A DNA stretch of 64,000 nt from Turneriella sp. (GTDB lineage Bacteria > Spirochaetota > Leptospiria > Turneriellales > Turneriellaceae), in NCBI GenBank assembly GCA_019186965.1, contig JABARV010000004.1:1-64000 (forward strand), written 5' to 3'. Each line of letters opens with the position of its first letter. Position 1 is the stretch's first letter. Under the pieces are notes generated by a model. That model ran no database searches, was not told where the DNA came from, and was given only the letters and a program-made list of their open reading frames with translations. Below, one piece after another: positions 17,277 to 25,647 of this stretch. A program made the translations under genes and the position numbers.

Positions 17277-17864
17277 ATGATTGCCTGTAAAGCAAGATTC
17301 CAGTTTGCAAAAACAGCTCTTTTCGTTGGGCTGTGGATTTCCATAGCTATGCCGTGTTCATCCGCATTTGCTTTTTCCGCGTACCTTTCGCCGCGCCTTT
17401 ACGGGTTCGATTCAAACCCCGCCGACTACAAACAAAAAGAATTAAGCGATACGCTGCAGTACCTACTTTCCCATCCTCAATTTTCTGTGCAGCAGGTTGG
17501 ATATCCAACGGTAACGGGAACATTTACGAACTTGCAAGTTATTACAGACTTTACGCGGTTTGCCGCAATTTTCCGTATGGAACTGGTCTCTGATAGCCTT
17601 AACCGTGAAATTTATAACGCGGAGCGTTTTATTGTTTTTTTCTATGAATCGCTTGCAAGAAGGTGGGAAAATTTAAATCCAATTCCGGGGCTTTATTACA
17701 CGGTAATTATCCGCAACCCCGCGTACCCATACCTTTTTATGGAAAGCTTCGATGCAGATGCACGGCTTTTGGGAACATTCCCCTTTATGGACGATTACAA
17801 AGTTCGCCTCACAAAAGTTTTTGAACAGCAATTTGCGTTTGGATTTCGTGTGCTTTTTGGTTAA
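17277..17864 (+). CDS. Exported protein of unknown function
   Basis: A 195-residue protein with a signal peptide (FAKTALFVGLWISIAM, cut near AFA). The mature part is alpha/beta with many aromatic residues (FSAYLSPRLYGFDSNP, FTRFAAIFRMELV, ERFIVFFYESLARRWENL, GLYYTVIIRNPAYPYLF). No family was recognised. It is divergent from lolA and ends by sharing its stop region with hisZ: the plus TAA (17862-17864) and the minus TAA (17861-17863) overlap. Confidence 0.5.
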   Translation: MIACKARFQFAKTALFVGLWISIAMPCSSAFAFSAYLSPRLYGFDSNPADYKQKELSDTLQYLLSHPQFSVQQVGYPTVTGTFTNLQVITDFTRFAAIFRMELVSDSLNREIYNAERFIVFFYESLARRWENLNPIPGLYYTVIIRNPAYPYLFMESFDADARLLGTFPFMDDYKVRLTKVFEQQFAFGFRVLFG

Positions 17865-18820
17865 AAGCTTAGTAAATCGAGGGCAAATCCACAGGCTTCC
17901 GCTTCTATATTTGCGTACCTTTTTACCAAATCGTTGTAAACGCCGCCGCGAGCCATCGGTTCGGTAAACCCAGGAACAAAACTTTCAAAGTAGAGTCCTG
18001 TGTAATAATTGCTGCGCGGCGCGGCAAGCGGCTGCCAATATGCATCGGTGCTTTTTTTCTTTAGCGCTTCAAGCGCTTCTTTTGTTTTTTTGTATGCGTT
18101 TTGTAAGGCGCCGTAAAGCGCTTGTGGAAGTTTTTGCGCTTCTTTAGAAACTTGGGTATTTGGCGCAGGGTAAAATAGGTTGCGTGCCAAAATTTCTGCA
18201 TCTTTTTTAGAGAGCAAAATTTTCTCTTCCAATAGTTGCGCAAAAAAAGGAGCGTCACGGCGAAGCTCTGCATCTAAAAACTCAACACCCAAGTGTGATG
18301 CAAAAGCGTTGTGCGGTTCGACATCGCTAATTGCGGTCGAAGGTTTTAAACCAAGTACTTCTTTTAAAATTTGCTGGCTTATTTCTACGATTCCCAAAAG
18401 TGCATCCGCAGCTTTGTGGCCTACAACTTCGCAACCAATTTGGTGGATTTCACGGGGTAGTGGGTAATTTTTGCGTACATCCTTATATACAGGCGCCATG
18501 TAAAAAAATTTACGAGTATCGTGGCCTGCTTTGCGTTCAATTTGCCTTACATACCCTTTTATAACCTGTGCGGTGATGTCGTTACGCAAAACTAAGCGTT
18601 CGCCGCTATTGTCTTTAACCGAAAACATTTCGCTGTGCGTACCTTCGGCGAATGTTTCGGGAAAATCAATCATCGCGGGCATAATACGCTCAAACCCATG
18701 GGATTTAAAAAGTGCCTGCGCAGCGTCTTTTGCTTTTTCTAAAGCCGCTGTCGACTCGACATCGAGCATGCTAAATCCATACGGCGAAGAAACTTTTCGG
18801 TATTGTGTTTCAATGCTCAT
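17861..18820 (-). CDS. hisZ: ATP phosphoribosyltransferase regulatory subunit (HisRS-like)
   Basis: A 319-residue class II synthetase-like protein. It has motif 2-like RLVLRNDITAQVIKGYVRQIE with FFYMAPVYKDVRKNYPLPREIHQIGCEVVG, the typical HisZ/HisRS core, and the ending GGVYNDLVKRYANIEAEACGFALDL. It is too short for histidyl-tRNA synthetase and lacks the anticodon-binding domain, which favours HisZ, the partner that activates short-form HisG in histidine synthesis. hisG is not in the window. The start codon overlaps the glyS stop in an ATGA arrangement (18817-18820), so the two are translationally coupled. Confidence 0.85.
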   Translation of the reverse strand: MSIETQYRKVSSPYGFSMLDVESTAALEKAKDAAQALFKSHGFERIMPAMIDFPETFAEGTHSEMFSVKDNSGERLVLRNDITAQVIKGYVRQIERKAGHDTRKFFYMAPVYKDVRKNYPLPREIHQIGCEVVGHKAADALLGIVEISQQILKEVLGLKPSTAISDVEPHNAFASHLGVEFLDAELRRDAPFFAQLLEEKILLSKKDAEILARNLFYPAPNTQVSKEAQKLPQALYGALQNAYKKTKEALEALKKKSTDAYWQPLAAPRSNYYTGLYFESFVPGFTEPMARGGVYNDLVKRYANIEAEACGFALDLLSF

Positions 18821-20931
18821 GATAACTCTTCCAAGCGGATTAAATTCTGTACTGCAGAAAGCGTATACGATAAAAGAGCAAGGCGGTTCTGCCGTATATG
18901 GGTGTCTTCGTGGTTTACCATAACGTGTGTAAAAAATTCATCGACAACATTTTTCCCTGAAGCAAACTCAGTAAATATTTTTTTATAATGTTCTGTTAAA
19001 TCGCCAGTATGTGATTTCACCATCGTGTGTAAGCGTACAGCAAACGCGTGAAGAGATTTTTCGTGTTCTTCTTTAAAAAGCGCCGTATCGAGAGGAGTTT
19101 TATGCGCTTGCCCACTTTCGTTTATAATGTGCGCCATCCTTTTGAAAGCTGCAAGAAGCGCAGCAAAACTTTCTCCGTCTTTTTCAGCAATAAGTTTAAC
19201 CGCTGTAGCGCGGGTAAAAAGATCGAATACATTATCGGAATTTGAAAAAATAACGGCACGCGTTAGTTTTTTATCAAACCCTTCGCTTTCAAAAATTGTC
19301 ACTAAACGCGCTTTGAAAAATTGCAAAATTTTATCTTCCAGAGCTTTGCTGTTTTCTTTAGCCTTTTGGACAGGGTAATCATTGAGCGATTTTGAGAGCA
19401 CTTCTGAAAGCGAAATTTGGATTTTTTGCTGAACCAAAATTTGGATAATATACAGCGATTGCCGCCGAATCGCAAAAGGGTCTGCACTTGATGTAGGTTC
19501 TTTTCCTAAAACAAACGCTGCAAGCATATTGTCCCATTTATCAGCAAGAGACAAAAGAGCGCCCAAGCGGGTTTGTGGTAAAGTATCGCCTTGGAAGCGT
19601 GGTAGGTAGTGTTCAAAAATCGCAGTACAAATTTCTTTTTCGACGCCGTTTTTCGCCGCGTACTCAGCGCCAATTTCTCCTTGGAGGTGATCAAACTCAA
19701 ATACAAGCTGTGTCGTGAGATCTGCTTTGGCAAGGTGCGCCGCTTTTGTAAGTTTTTCGATGGGATAACTATCTGCACCAAAAAGGTGCGCAAAAAACGC
19801 CATACGCTCTACCTTCTCGCGGTATGTTCCTAAAGTTTCGTGGAAAACAATTTGCGTTAAATCATCAACACGGCTTTCAAGAGTTCTTTTTAAATCTTCA
19901 TCGTAGAAAAATGCTCCATCTGAAAGGCGTGCTCGCAATACGCGTTCGTTACCGCTACGTATATTTTGGACGGCATTCGCGTTTGTTGTGTCTGCATTCG
20001 AAACGATAAGAAAATGGTTCGACAACTTACCATTTTTTTCACGCATTCCAAAATAGCGTTGGTGTTGGTTCATTTCTGAAAGTATTACGCCATCGGGAAG
20101 GCGTAGAAAGTCGGGATTAAAATTACCAAGTACGACTCTAGGACGCTCGACTAAAAAGTTTACTTCATTAAGTAGCGCTTCGTTTTCGACAAGCTGTAAT
20201 TTGTTTTCTGCAGCAGTTTCTTTTAGCTGCCGTTCAATGAGCTCCCGCCTTGTAGCTACATCAACAATGATGCTGTGTTTTTCCAAAGATGCGCTATACG
20301 ATTCTGCACTATTTACCACAATCGGGTCTTTGTCTAAAATAAAATGCCCACGCACAGGCCTTTGGGGGATTAACTCTAACACCGTTCCCTTAAGCTGGTT
20401 TACGGAGAAATCCCACTCGGTTTTACCGTACATGACAAAGTAACCCGCAATTGGGCGGGCGTACACAGTGTGGCCATCGCCCCACCGCATCGACCGTGGA
20501 AACCTAAAAGTAGTAATGAGTTCATTGAGTAATTTGGGGAGTGCGTCGCGAAGGTGTGTGCCTTTGCGTACAAAACTTGCACACGCATAAATACCTTTTG
20601 CTGTTTCTTCAAAAAGAACTTCTTCTGGAGGAATTCCAACTTTTTTGGCAAACCCTAAAAGTGCGCCCGAAGGCTTTCCGTCGGCGTTAAACGCAACATT
20701 TTTAGCGGGACCATATGCTTTTTCAATAGTATCTTTTCCCGTTTCTTCGATGCCTTCAACAACAAACGCAATACGACGCGCAGTCGCATAGGTATGGACT
20801 TTTTTATAGTTAAGCCCTGTCGCATTTAAAAGTATCGGGAGCCTTTTTTGCCAATCATTAAATAAATTCCTTTGATATGCCGCAGGAATTTCTTCAGTTG
20901 CAAGTTCAAAAAGGAGAGCTTCGGCCACCAA
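18817..20931 (-). CDS. glyS: Glycyl-tRNA synthetase beta subunit
   Basis: A 704-residue beta subunit of the heterotetrameric bacterial glycyl-tRNA synthetase. The N-terminus LLFELATEEIPAAYQRN is diagnostic; further family blocks are FRFPRSMRWGDG, RPIAGYFVMYG, LPDGVILSEMNQHQRYFGM, an HD-like LGTYREKVERM / AHLAKADLTTQLVFEF region and a C-terminal DALR-type anticodon-binding domain. The beginning can be TTG (20931) or GTG (20928); a GGAGG site lies 5 and 8 bases before them respectively. The alpha subunit gene glyQ is not adjacent, as the neighbour is a divergent methyltransferase gene, so it must lie elsewhere. No terminator separates it from hisZ. Confidence 0.92.
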   Translation of the reverse strand: MVAEALLFELATEEIPAAYQRNLFNDWQKRLPILLNATGLNYKKVHTYATARRIAFVVEGIEETGKDTIEKAYGPAKNVAFNADGKPSGALLGFAKKVGIPPEEVLFEETAKGIYACASFVRKGTHLRDALPKLLNELITTFRFPRSMRWGDGHTVYARPIAGYFVMYGKTEWDFSVNQLKGTVLELIPQRPVRGHFILDKDPIVVNSAESYSASLEKHSIIVDVATRRELIERQLKETAAENKLQLVENEALLNEVNFLVERPRVVLGNFNPDFLRLPDGVILSEMNQHQRYFGMREKNGKLSNHFLIVSNADTTNANAVQNIRSGNERVLRARLSDGAFFYDEDLKRTLESRVDDLTQIVFHETLGTYREKVERMAFFAHLFGADSYPIEKLTKAAHLAKADLTTQLVFEFDHLQGEIGAEYAAKNGVEKEICTAIFEHYLPRFQGDTLPQTRLGALLSLADKWDNMLAAFVLGKEPTSSADPFAIRRQSLYIIQILVQQKIQISLSEVLSKSLNDYPVQKAKENSKALEDKILQFFKARLVTIFESEGFDKKLTRAVIFSNSDNVFDLFTRATAVKLIAEKDGESFAALLAAFKRMAHIINESGQAHKTPLDTALFKEEHEKSLHAFAVRLHTMVKSHTGDLTEHYKKIFTEFASGKNVVDEFFTHVMVNHEDTHIRQNRLALLSYTLSAVQNLIRLEELS

Positions 20932-21042
20932 GCAAACCTCCTTGTATAAACAGCGCGTAAAGCCGAAACGGCCATAAATATTAGGGTTGCCGTATTAGCT
21001 TCTATTAGGTTTGCTGTACGACTTTTAGGTAAACCACAGCTT

Positions 21043-21846
21043 ATGCAAATCCCAAAACGCATCGATACTTTTGAACTGCACGAAGAACCTTGGATGAACG
21101 ACACGCTCAAAGCGCTTTTTAGAGAAATACTTTCTTGGGAAGAAGACTTTATCGGAGCTTATAGCGCAGCAACACCTATTTTACAACAATTTTTACGCAC
21201 AACAAAAGCAAGTGGAATTCTTGATTTGTGTTCGGGTGCCGGTGGACCGGCGGTAAACCTCCTTAACGTGCTACCCGAAAACGAGGCGCAAAATGTGCGC
21301 ATAAAATTAAGCGATCTTTATCCACCAGTACATATTTACGAAAAGCTTTCGCAAAAATATACCGGGCGTCTTTTTTATGAAAAAGAAAGTTTTGATGCAA
21401 CGCATAGCGTACGCGATACAGCGTTTCCCGTAAGAACCCTCTTGTCCGCGTTCCACCATTTTTCGCCAAAGCTTGCGCGTAAAATCCTTATCGATGCTGT
21501 ACGGTATAGTGATGGAATTTGTATCATGGATCCATTCCACAGGGATTTGTGGCACCTTGCCGCCGTTCCTATGGGAACGGTTGCTGGATGCATTGCGTAT
21601 CCATTCATAAAAAATCCAACCCCCCTAGCTTTTGCAGCGTGCAATTTAACCCCACTTATGGGTAGCATGTTTTTTTGGGATGGTTTCGCGAGCGTTTTGC
21701 GAGGCTATACCGAAAGAGAACTCCTCGATTTGGTGGATATTCCTGAGTGTGCTGCGTTTCGTTGGGAAACAGGCACGTGGAGTTATCCAACAAGCTTGCC
21801 CTTGGGACAACTGAAAGGCATATATCTTGTCGGATACCGTACGTAG
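21043..21846 (+). CDS. SAM-dependent methyltransferase
   Basis: A 267-residue class I methyltransferase. Motif I is GILDLCSGAGGPAV (about 58-71), followed by the acidic strand KLSDLYPP, then the post-motif LLSAFHHFSPKLARKIL and GICIMDPFHRD, typical of small-molecule or lipid methyltransferases. After residue 170 there are two moderately hydrophobic stretches (VPMGTVAGCIAYPFI, PLAFAACNLTPLMGSMFFW) that may anchor it to the membrane. The substrate is unknown. It is divergent from glyS across 110 bases with no clear promoter. Confidence 0.7.
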   Translation: MQIPKRIDTFELHEEPWMNDTLKALFREILSWEEDFIGAYSAATPILQQFLRTTKASGILDLCSGAGGPAVNLLNVLPENEAQNVRIKLSDLYPPVHIYEKLSQKYTGRLFYEKESFDATHSVRDTAFPVRTLLSAFHHFSPKLARKILIDAVRYSDGICIMDPFHRDLWHLAAVPMGTVAGCIAYPFIKNPTPLAFAACNLTPLMGSMFFWDGFASVLRGYTERELLDLVDIPECAAFRWETGTWSYPTSLPLGQLKGIYLVGYRT

Positions 21847-21917
21847 CTATCTTCAGTAACCATCCAACCACGTGTGTAGCACCGCATAACTGTTTTTAAT
21901 GTACCGCACACGCTGCT

Positions 21918-21940
21918 GGGGGTAACTATTCCCCAAAAGT
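21918..21940. repeat. 23-bp direct repeat, copy 1, with GGGG/CCCC inverted arms
   Basis: This 23-base segment begins with five G, has TAACTATT in the middle, four C, and ends AAAAGT. It is identical base for base to 22432-22454. The G and C runs form an inverted repeat around TAACTATT. It is the first of three related palindromes upstream of the DUF1564-like gene. Confidence 0.85.
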
Positions 21941-21951
21941 CACAAATTTGG

Positions 21952-22013
21952 ATTATGTCACATTAGGGGGTAACTACCCCTTATTATGTCACATGGAGGG
22001 ATAACTATCCCTA
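21952..22013. promoter_or_regulatory. Two 31-bp tandem units, each with a GGGNTA-AC-TANCCC palindrome
   Basis: Two adjacent 31-base units (21952-21982 and 21983-22013) both start ATTATGTCACAT and then carry a palindrome: GGGGTA-AC-TACCCC in the first, GGGATA-AC-TATCCC in the second. The change G to A in the left arm of unit two is matched by C to T in the right arm, so symmetry is kept. Centres are 31 bases apart, close to three helical turns. The two-base centre suits a dimeric protein site better than an RNA hairpin. An operator array for the gene at 22120 is the simplest reading. Confidence 0.7.
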
Positions 22014-22027
22014 CGAGCGATTTAAGT

Positions 22028-22047
22028 AAAAAAATCATGATTTTTTT
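22028..22047. promoter_or_regulatory. Perfect 20-bp palindrome
   Basis: AAAAAAATCA is followed directly by its reverse complement TGATTTTTTT with no spacer. A transcript would be too AT-rich for a stable hairpin, so a protein site or bent-DNA element is more likely. It lies 72 bases before the ATG of the DUF1564-like gene. Confidence 0.6.
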
Positions 22048-22062
22048 GAAAAAATTACATTT

Positions 22063-22082
22063 TTTTCTCAAGAGTGAGAAAA
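22063..22082. promoter_or_regulatory. Inverted repeat 8-4-8 next to promoter-like sequence
   Basis: TTTTCTCA - AGAG - TGAGAAAA is a perfect inverted repeat with a four-base loop. It abuts TTTACA (22083-22088), a possible -35 element; a -10 at about 22104-22111 is poor. If the promoter is real this repeat would be an operator just upstream of it. Confidence 0.5.
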
Positions 22083-22119
22083 TTTACACGTTTTCTGGTA
22101 TTTAATCTATAGAGGCACC

Positions 22120-22554
22120 ATGTTAAAAACATCAATCAGTCTACCATTAAATATTATTTCCACTTGGTCGAAAAACCGTTGGGAAATTATGCAGATGCAC
22201 ACGCGTTTTTTGCGGTTTGCCGTGCGCAAGGCCGAATTTCGGCGCGGGGTGAAGCGGCTTTATAATCGCAGTAACGGAAAGTGCGCGATTGTGAAGGTGA
22301 GGTTTACGCCGCATGAGTACGATTCGCTGCACACCGTCGCGGCGGGGATGCGTGTGAGCGTGTCGTTCCTCATTTTTTACCTCATCAAATTTTGGGAAAA
22401 AAAGGCACAAAAAAACGCCGGTTTCGTTGTGGGGGGTAACTATTCCCCAAAAGTGCTGGAGTGGTCAAAAATGAGGGTAAAATTTGAGGAAGTGCTGGCT
22501 TTTAGGCGTGTCAGCTGCCGAACGCATCACAGGTACAATAACCGAAAAAAATAA
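22120..22554 (+). CDS. DUF1564-like small protein
   Basis: A 144-residue basic protein with no signal peptide. The middle part, VKVRFTPHEYDSLHTVAAG then MRVSVSFLIFYLIKFWEKK, resembles the conserved region of DUF1564 proteins, a multi-copy Leptospira family of unknown function; the similarity was judged by eye. The short hydrophobic helix in that motif may be a dimer or fold element rather than a membrane helix. GAGG lies 4 bases before the ATG. The upstream 200 bases carry an unusual set of palindromes, and a 23-bp copy of one of them lies inside this gene (encoding GGNYSPKV). The segment after that copy may be non-native. Confidence 0.55.
   Translation: MLKTSISLPLNIISTWSKNRWEIMQMHTRFLRFAVRKAEFRRGVKRLYNRSNGKCAIVKVRFTPHEYDSLHTVAAGMRVSVSFLIFYLIKFWEKKAQKNAGFVVGGNYSPKVLEWSKMRVKFEEVLAFRRVSCRTHHRYNNRKK
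22432..22454. repeat. 23-bp direct repeat, copy 2, inside a coding region
   Basis: Exact second copy of 21918-21940, 514 bases downstream, inside the 3' part of the DUF1564-like gene. With copy 1 it brackets the promoter and most of that gene, which is what recombination, cassette insertion or gene duplication would leave. It could also be a downstream operator. Confidence 0.85.
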
Positions 22555-22678
22555 AACAGGGCTTACCATCCAAGATGAAGCCGGTATAGCACGCCAAATT
22601 GAGCGCAGTCATATTTTGCAGATTATCGACGACGAGGGCAAAGTTGTCTATACCGCACCTCCCTTGAAGCGTAATTAG
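22484..22678 (+). pseudogene. 3' fragment of an unidentified gene
   Basis: A 64-codon open frame overlapping the end of the DUF1564-like gene. Its later part (ITGTITEKNKTGLTIQDEAG, then IERSHILQIIDDEGK) has a clear protein-like beta pattern of the kind used to describe cell-surface or translation-related barrels, but there is no good start: the frame opens after TAA at 22478-22480 and the only initiators are TTG 22484 or GTG 22508. It looks like the C-terminal end of a longer gene cut when the upstream sequence was put in. It ends directly against the convergent SEC-C gene. Confidence 0.4.
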
Positions 22679-24510
22679 TCACCGCTTCTTACTTGGATTT
22701 TTTTTAGTAATTGCATTATTGAAATTAATCCAAATTGTAAACGCCATAAAAAAACTCGCCGTAGGATCTATATTCAACGCCTCTAAAAAGCCAAATGGAG
22801 CATCACCTTCGTATTTTTTATAGAGCCATTGTGCCATATTTGTAATCACTGGTGAGTATTCACTCGGAATTGCATACGATAGAGGAGATTCTAAAACATA
22901 GAATTCAGATTCATAAGCAATGGCTCAGCCACCAATCAAAAACCCAGGACCTGCAGCCCTCGATAATTTTTGATCGACGAAGATGAGTTTCTTTTGGGTC
23001 GTTATATCTTTTACTTCAATGACACCTTCTTCTGGGTTTCTTTTGCATATTTCAAAAAAGCTAAACGGAGTTTCCGCAATTTTTTGTGAAAATTTATACT
23101 CTTCATCGTCCAATTCCCCCACGGCAAAATCGGCGGGTAAATAGACCTTGTACTCCCTACCTATCGTTTCTAAAAATTCTTCGCGGTTGAAGTAATAGAA
23201 ATGTTTATATAACGTAATAAGATACTCTAAGTATGATTCGTCATCGAAAGTAGCGATAATTTTCTTCATTTCAGCCTTTGGCAAAAATGGATTTTGAAGG
23301 GCGGCTGCGTGCTTTTTTGAAAGAAGATTGGGTAGCAAAAGGATTGCTTTGTCTAAATGATTCTGCACACTGCGTGACATTTGTCGGTGTAAAAAATAGC
23401 GTTTCATGAACTCCGCGTTGGGTTTTGGGTTATCTTTGCAGCAATGTTTATATTTTTTGCCGCTACCACAATAGCATGGATCGTTTGGCGTAATGCGGAA
23501 TTTTTTTTGGGGTGCGGGTATTGATTGTGTGCGTGTATAAACTGCTTGTTGGGGAACTAAAGGAAAAGTAAAATGTATATCCGCATCGCCGATTTGTATT
23601 GTCTCTTTAATCGCATCGAATGGCTTACGGCTAAAAATAGTTTTATTTTTTTCCCAGAAAATCAAGAATGCTTCGAGAATATCTGAAATCATTTCGACTG
23701 TTTCTTGAGGGGCAAGTCCCTTCTGCATTTCCTTTGCATAAATTTCAGGCATTGGAAACAAATTGGCTTTCACAACCGGCCACTGGTGTTTCATTTGAGC
23801 TTTGCGCCAGTTGGTAGGCACAAAATCCATTTCTGTAAAGTTGAGTGCAACGATGGGGGAAGGCAAATCAATTTTTTTGACGGTGTTTTGGATAAGATTT
23901 AATTGGAGAAAATAATTAAGAGTTTCTTTGTCCTTAAAAAATAAGATAGCATAATCCTTACCCTGACTTCCTAAAATGGAACCCAGCCATCCGTCGAGAT
24001 TGTACTTCTTTGAGCTTATTTGGATTAACTCATCGCTACTATACTTTTTCCATAGAGCAAGTTTAATCCACTGCGCCGTCAAAGTAAAAAAACGCTGCAT
24101 TAAAGGTTCAGGGTATTCCTCGTAATCAAAACCTTCGTTTTTCTTGGTACTTTCATACTCTTCCATTCCTTGGATAAATTCATCCACCTCTTTTGTACGA
24201 GCAACTTCCACAGGTAATCCCAGCGGGGTTAAATTGATGAAGAGTCCTTTGATGCGGTTGTCGAGGATGAGTGATTGAGGACGGCGGGGCTTACCCACCA
24301 TAGGCTTTTTACAGAGTTCTTCAAAAACTTCCTTGATGTTGATGTCATCCGTATCGATGCGCACCGGCATAGCGCCGATGGCTAAACCGTTTTCGAGGAG
24401 AACAAAGAGCACAAACTCTCCTTCGAGAGGATTTACCTTTATAGCAGGCTCAAAAACCCCGAGCGTCCAAACTCCGCTTGGTGGTGGTGTGTCTTTTTTT
24501 GTTTTTTCAT
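22679..24510 (-). pseudogene. SEC-C zinc-motif protein gene with 5' frameshift and in-frame TGA
   Basis: The central open frame (22925-24412, 495 codons) carries a SEC-C metal-binding motif, NDPCYCGSGKKYKHCC (about residues 311-326), between large unrecognised domains. Its only in-frame start is GTG at 24412. However, coding sequence continues upstream in that frame to 24511 (TPPPSGVWTLGVFEP, then NPLEGEFV), and a good start exists one frame off: ATG at 24508-24510 with AGGA 5 bases before, followed by A6-C-A7. One extra A in the A7 run (24494-24500) joins them. At the other end a TGA (22925-22927) is followed in frame by 81 protein-like codons (YESEFYVLESPLSYAIP... FTIWINFNNAI) to TGA at 22679-22681. 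Either the gene is decaying, or there are sequence errors, or it is recoded. Confidence 0.6.
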
Positions 24511-24714
24511 TTTATCCTGATAGTTTCCGGTTTAGTATTTTGTTAGATTAAAGCTAAAATTCTCAACTGCAAATGGTTGTATTTGCACAGTGTCCAGCCG
24601 TTTTAAGCGCTAAACTTAATTTCGATAGATTATGCTACGTGCTTGTGCAACAACACCCACCACGGTTGTGCATATTGAAATTGACGCTTTGTTCACCAAT
24701 TTCTCTCGTACACT
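24511..24714. other. Intergenic region between divergent genes
   Basis: About 200 AT-rich bases between the SEC-C gene and the M24 peptidase gene. No RNA gene, repeat or strong promoter was recognised; TTGACG at about 24680 has no good -10 at normal spacing. Confidence 0.4.
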
Positions 24715-25632
24715 ATGTCGCGTGAATTTTACACCGATGCCGATGTAGCGAATTTTAAAGAATGCCAGTCGCTCGCATACGATGCCGTCGTAGCCGTCCA
24801 AAAACGCCTCAAAGTTGGCACCACCGAAAAAGAAGCGGCGGCGATGATCGACGAAGAAATCAAAGCGCGTGGCATGACGCGCTATTTCCATGCGCCGTTC
24901 GCGTGGTTCGGTGAGCGCACCGCATTCAAAGGTTTCGAGCGTCCGCTTAACTTAGGAAATTTTCCCAAAAGTTTTTTACCGCCGCATTTTGGGTTAAAAT
25001 TTTTACCCACGAATACGCGTTTAGAAGAAGGCATGTGCGTCATCTTGGACGTGGCTCCCATTTACAACGACGCTTCGGCGGACATTGGCTATGCATTCGC
25101 GTTTGGTAAAAATGACGCGATTGAAAAAGCGTTGGACGACCTTGCGGTATTCCGTCCTCTTATTTTGGCGGGCGTTTGCAAAGAAAAAACGATGGCTGAA
25201 ATTTACGACGATGTGAGCGAAGCGATTAATGACATGGGCTATACCAACTGCCATGCGAAATACCCGCAAGGCGTGTTGGGGCACAAAGTGGGCAAGATCC
25301 CTACAGGGTTAATCCCCCGCATTCCATTTATGCGTTTTGAGTTATCGACGTTTCTTTATTTAGGCGTTGAAGAGTTGAGCCGTCTTTTGAATCCATGGGA
25401 TAACCACACTGCGCTATGGTCGGACTACACACGGGTGTCGGCAGACCCGGGATTGTGGGCGGTCGAACCACACATAGGCATGGCATATGGAGGTGCCGAG
25501 GCCGGCGGCGCCAAAGAGACTTTCGGCGTCAAATGGGAAGAAATTTTACACGTCACCGAAAATAACGCATACTATTTAGACGACAATTTACCGCACGTCA
25601 ACCGCTGGATAAAGCGTGAAATTGCCGTATAA
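24715..25632 (+). CDS. M24-family metallopeptidase (creatinase/aminopeptidase fold)
   Basis: A 305-residue pita-bread protein related to Xaa-Pro/methionine aminopeptidases. The expected metal ligands are all present: Asp in VILDVAPIY (about 113), Asp in ASADIGYAF (about 124), His in GVLGHKVGK (about 188), Glu in WAVEPHIGM (about 251) and Glu in KWEEILHVTEN (about 277). It lacks the N-terminal creatinase domain, as in single-domain forms, and could act on a non-peptide substrate. It forms a pair with the downstream di-iron-like hydrolase (15 bases apart), and both are GC-richer than the genes around them. Confidence 0.8.
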   Translation: MSREFYTDADVANFKECQSLAYDAVVAVQKRLKVGTTEKEAAAMIDEEIKARGMTRYFHAPFAWFGERTAFKGFERPLNLGNFPKSFLPPHFGLKFLPTNTRLEEGMCVILDVAPIYNDASADIGYAFAFGKNDAIEKALDDLAVFRPLILAGVCKEKTMAEIYDDVSEAINDMGYTNCHAKYPQGVLGHKVGKIPTGLIPRIPFMRFELSTFLYLGVEELSRLLNPWDNHTALWSDYTRVSADPGLWAVEPHIGMAYGGAEAGGAKETFGVKWEEILHVTENNAYYLDDNLPHVNRWIKREIAV

Positions 25633-25647
25633 AAAACACGAGGAACC

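Noticed and set aside
17861-18820. Histidyl-tRNA synthetase
   Set aside because: Too short and lacks the anticodon-binding domain; HisZ fits better.
21966-21980. Rho-independent terminator
   Set aside because: The palindrome has a two-base centre and no T-run after it, so it does not form a stable hairpin ending in U.
21918-22013. CRISPR array
   Set aside because: Only two or three units, 31-base periodicity without unique spacers of similar length, no cas genes nearby.
22679-22927. TGA as selenocysteine codon
   Set aside because: No SECIS-like hairpin was seen after the TGA, no Cys-containing homologue context is known, and other genes use TGA as a normal stop.
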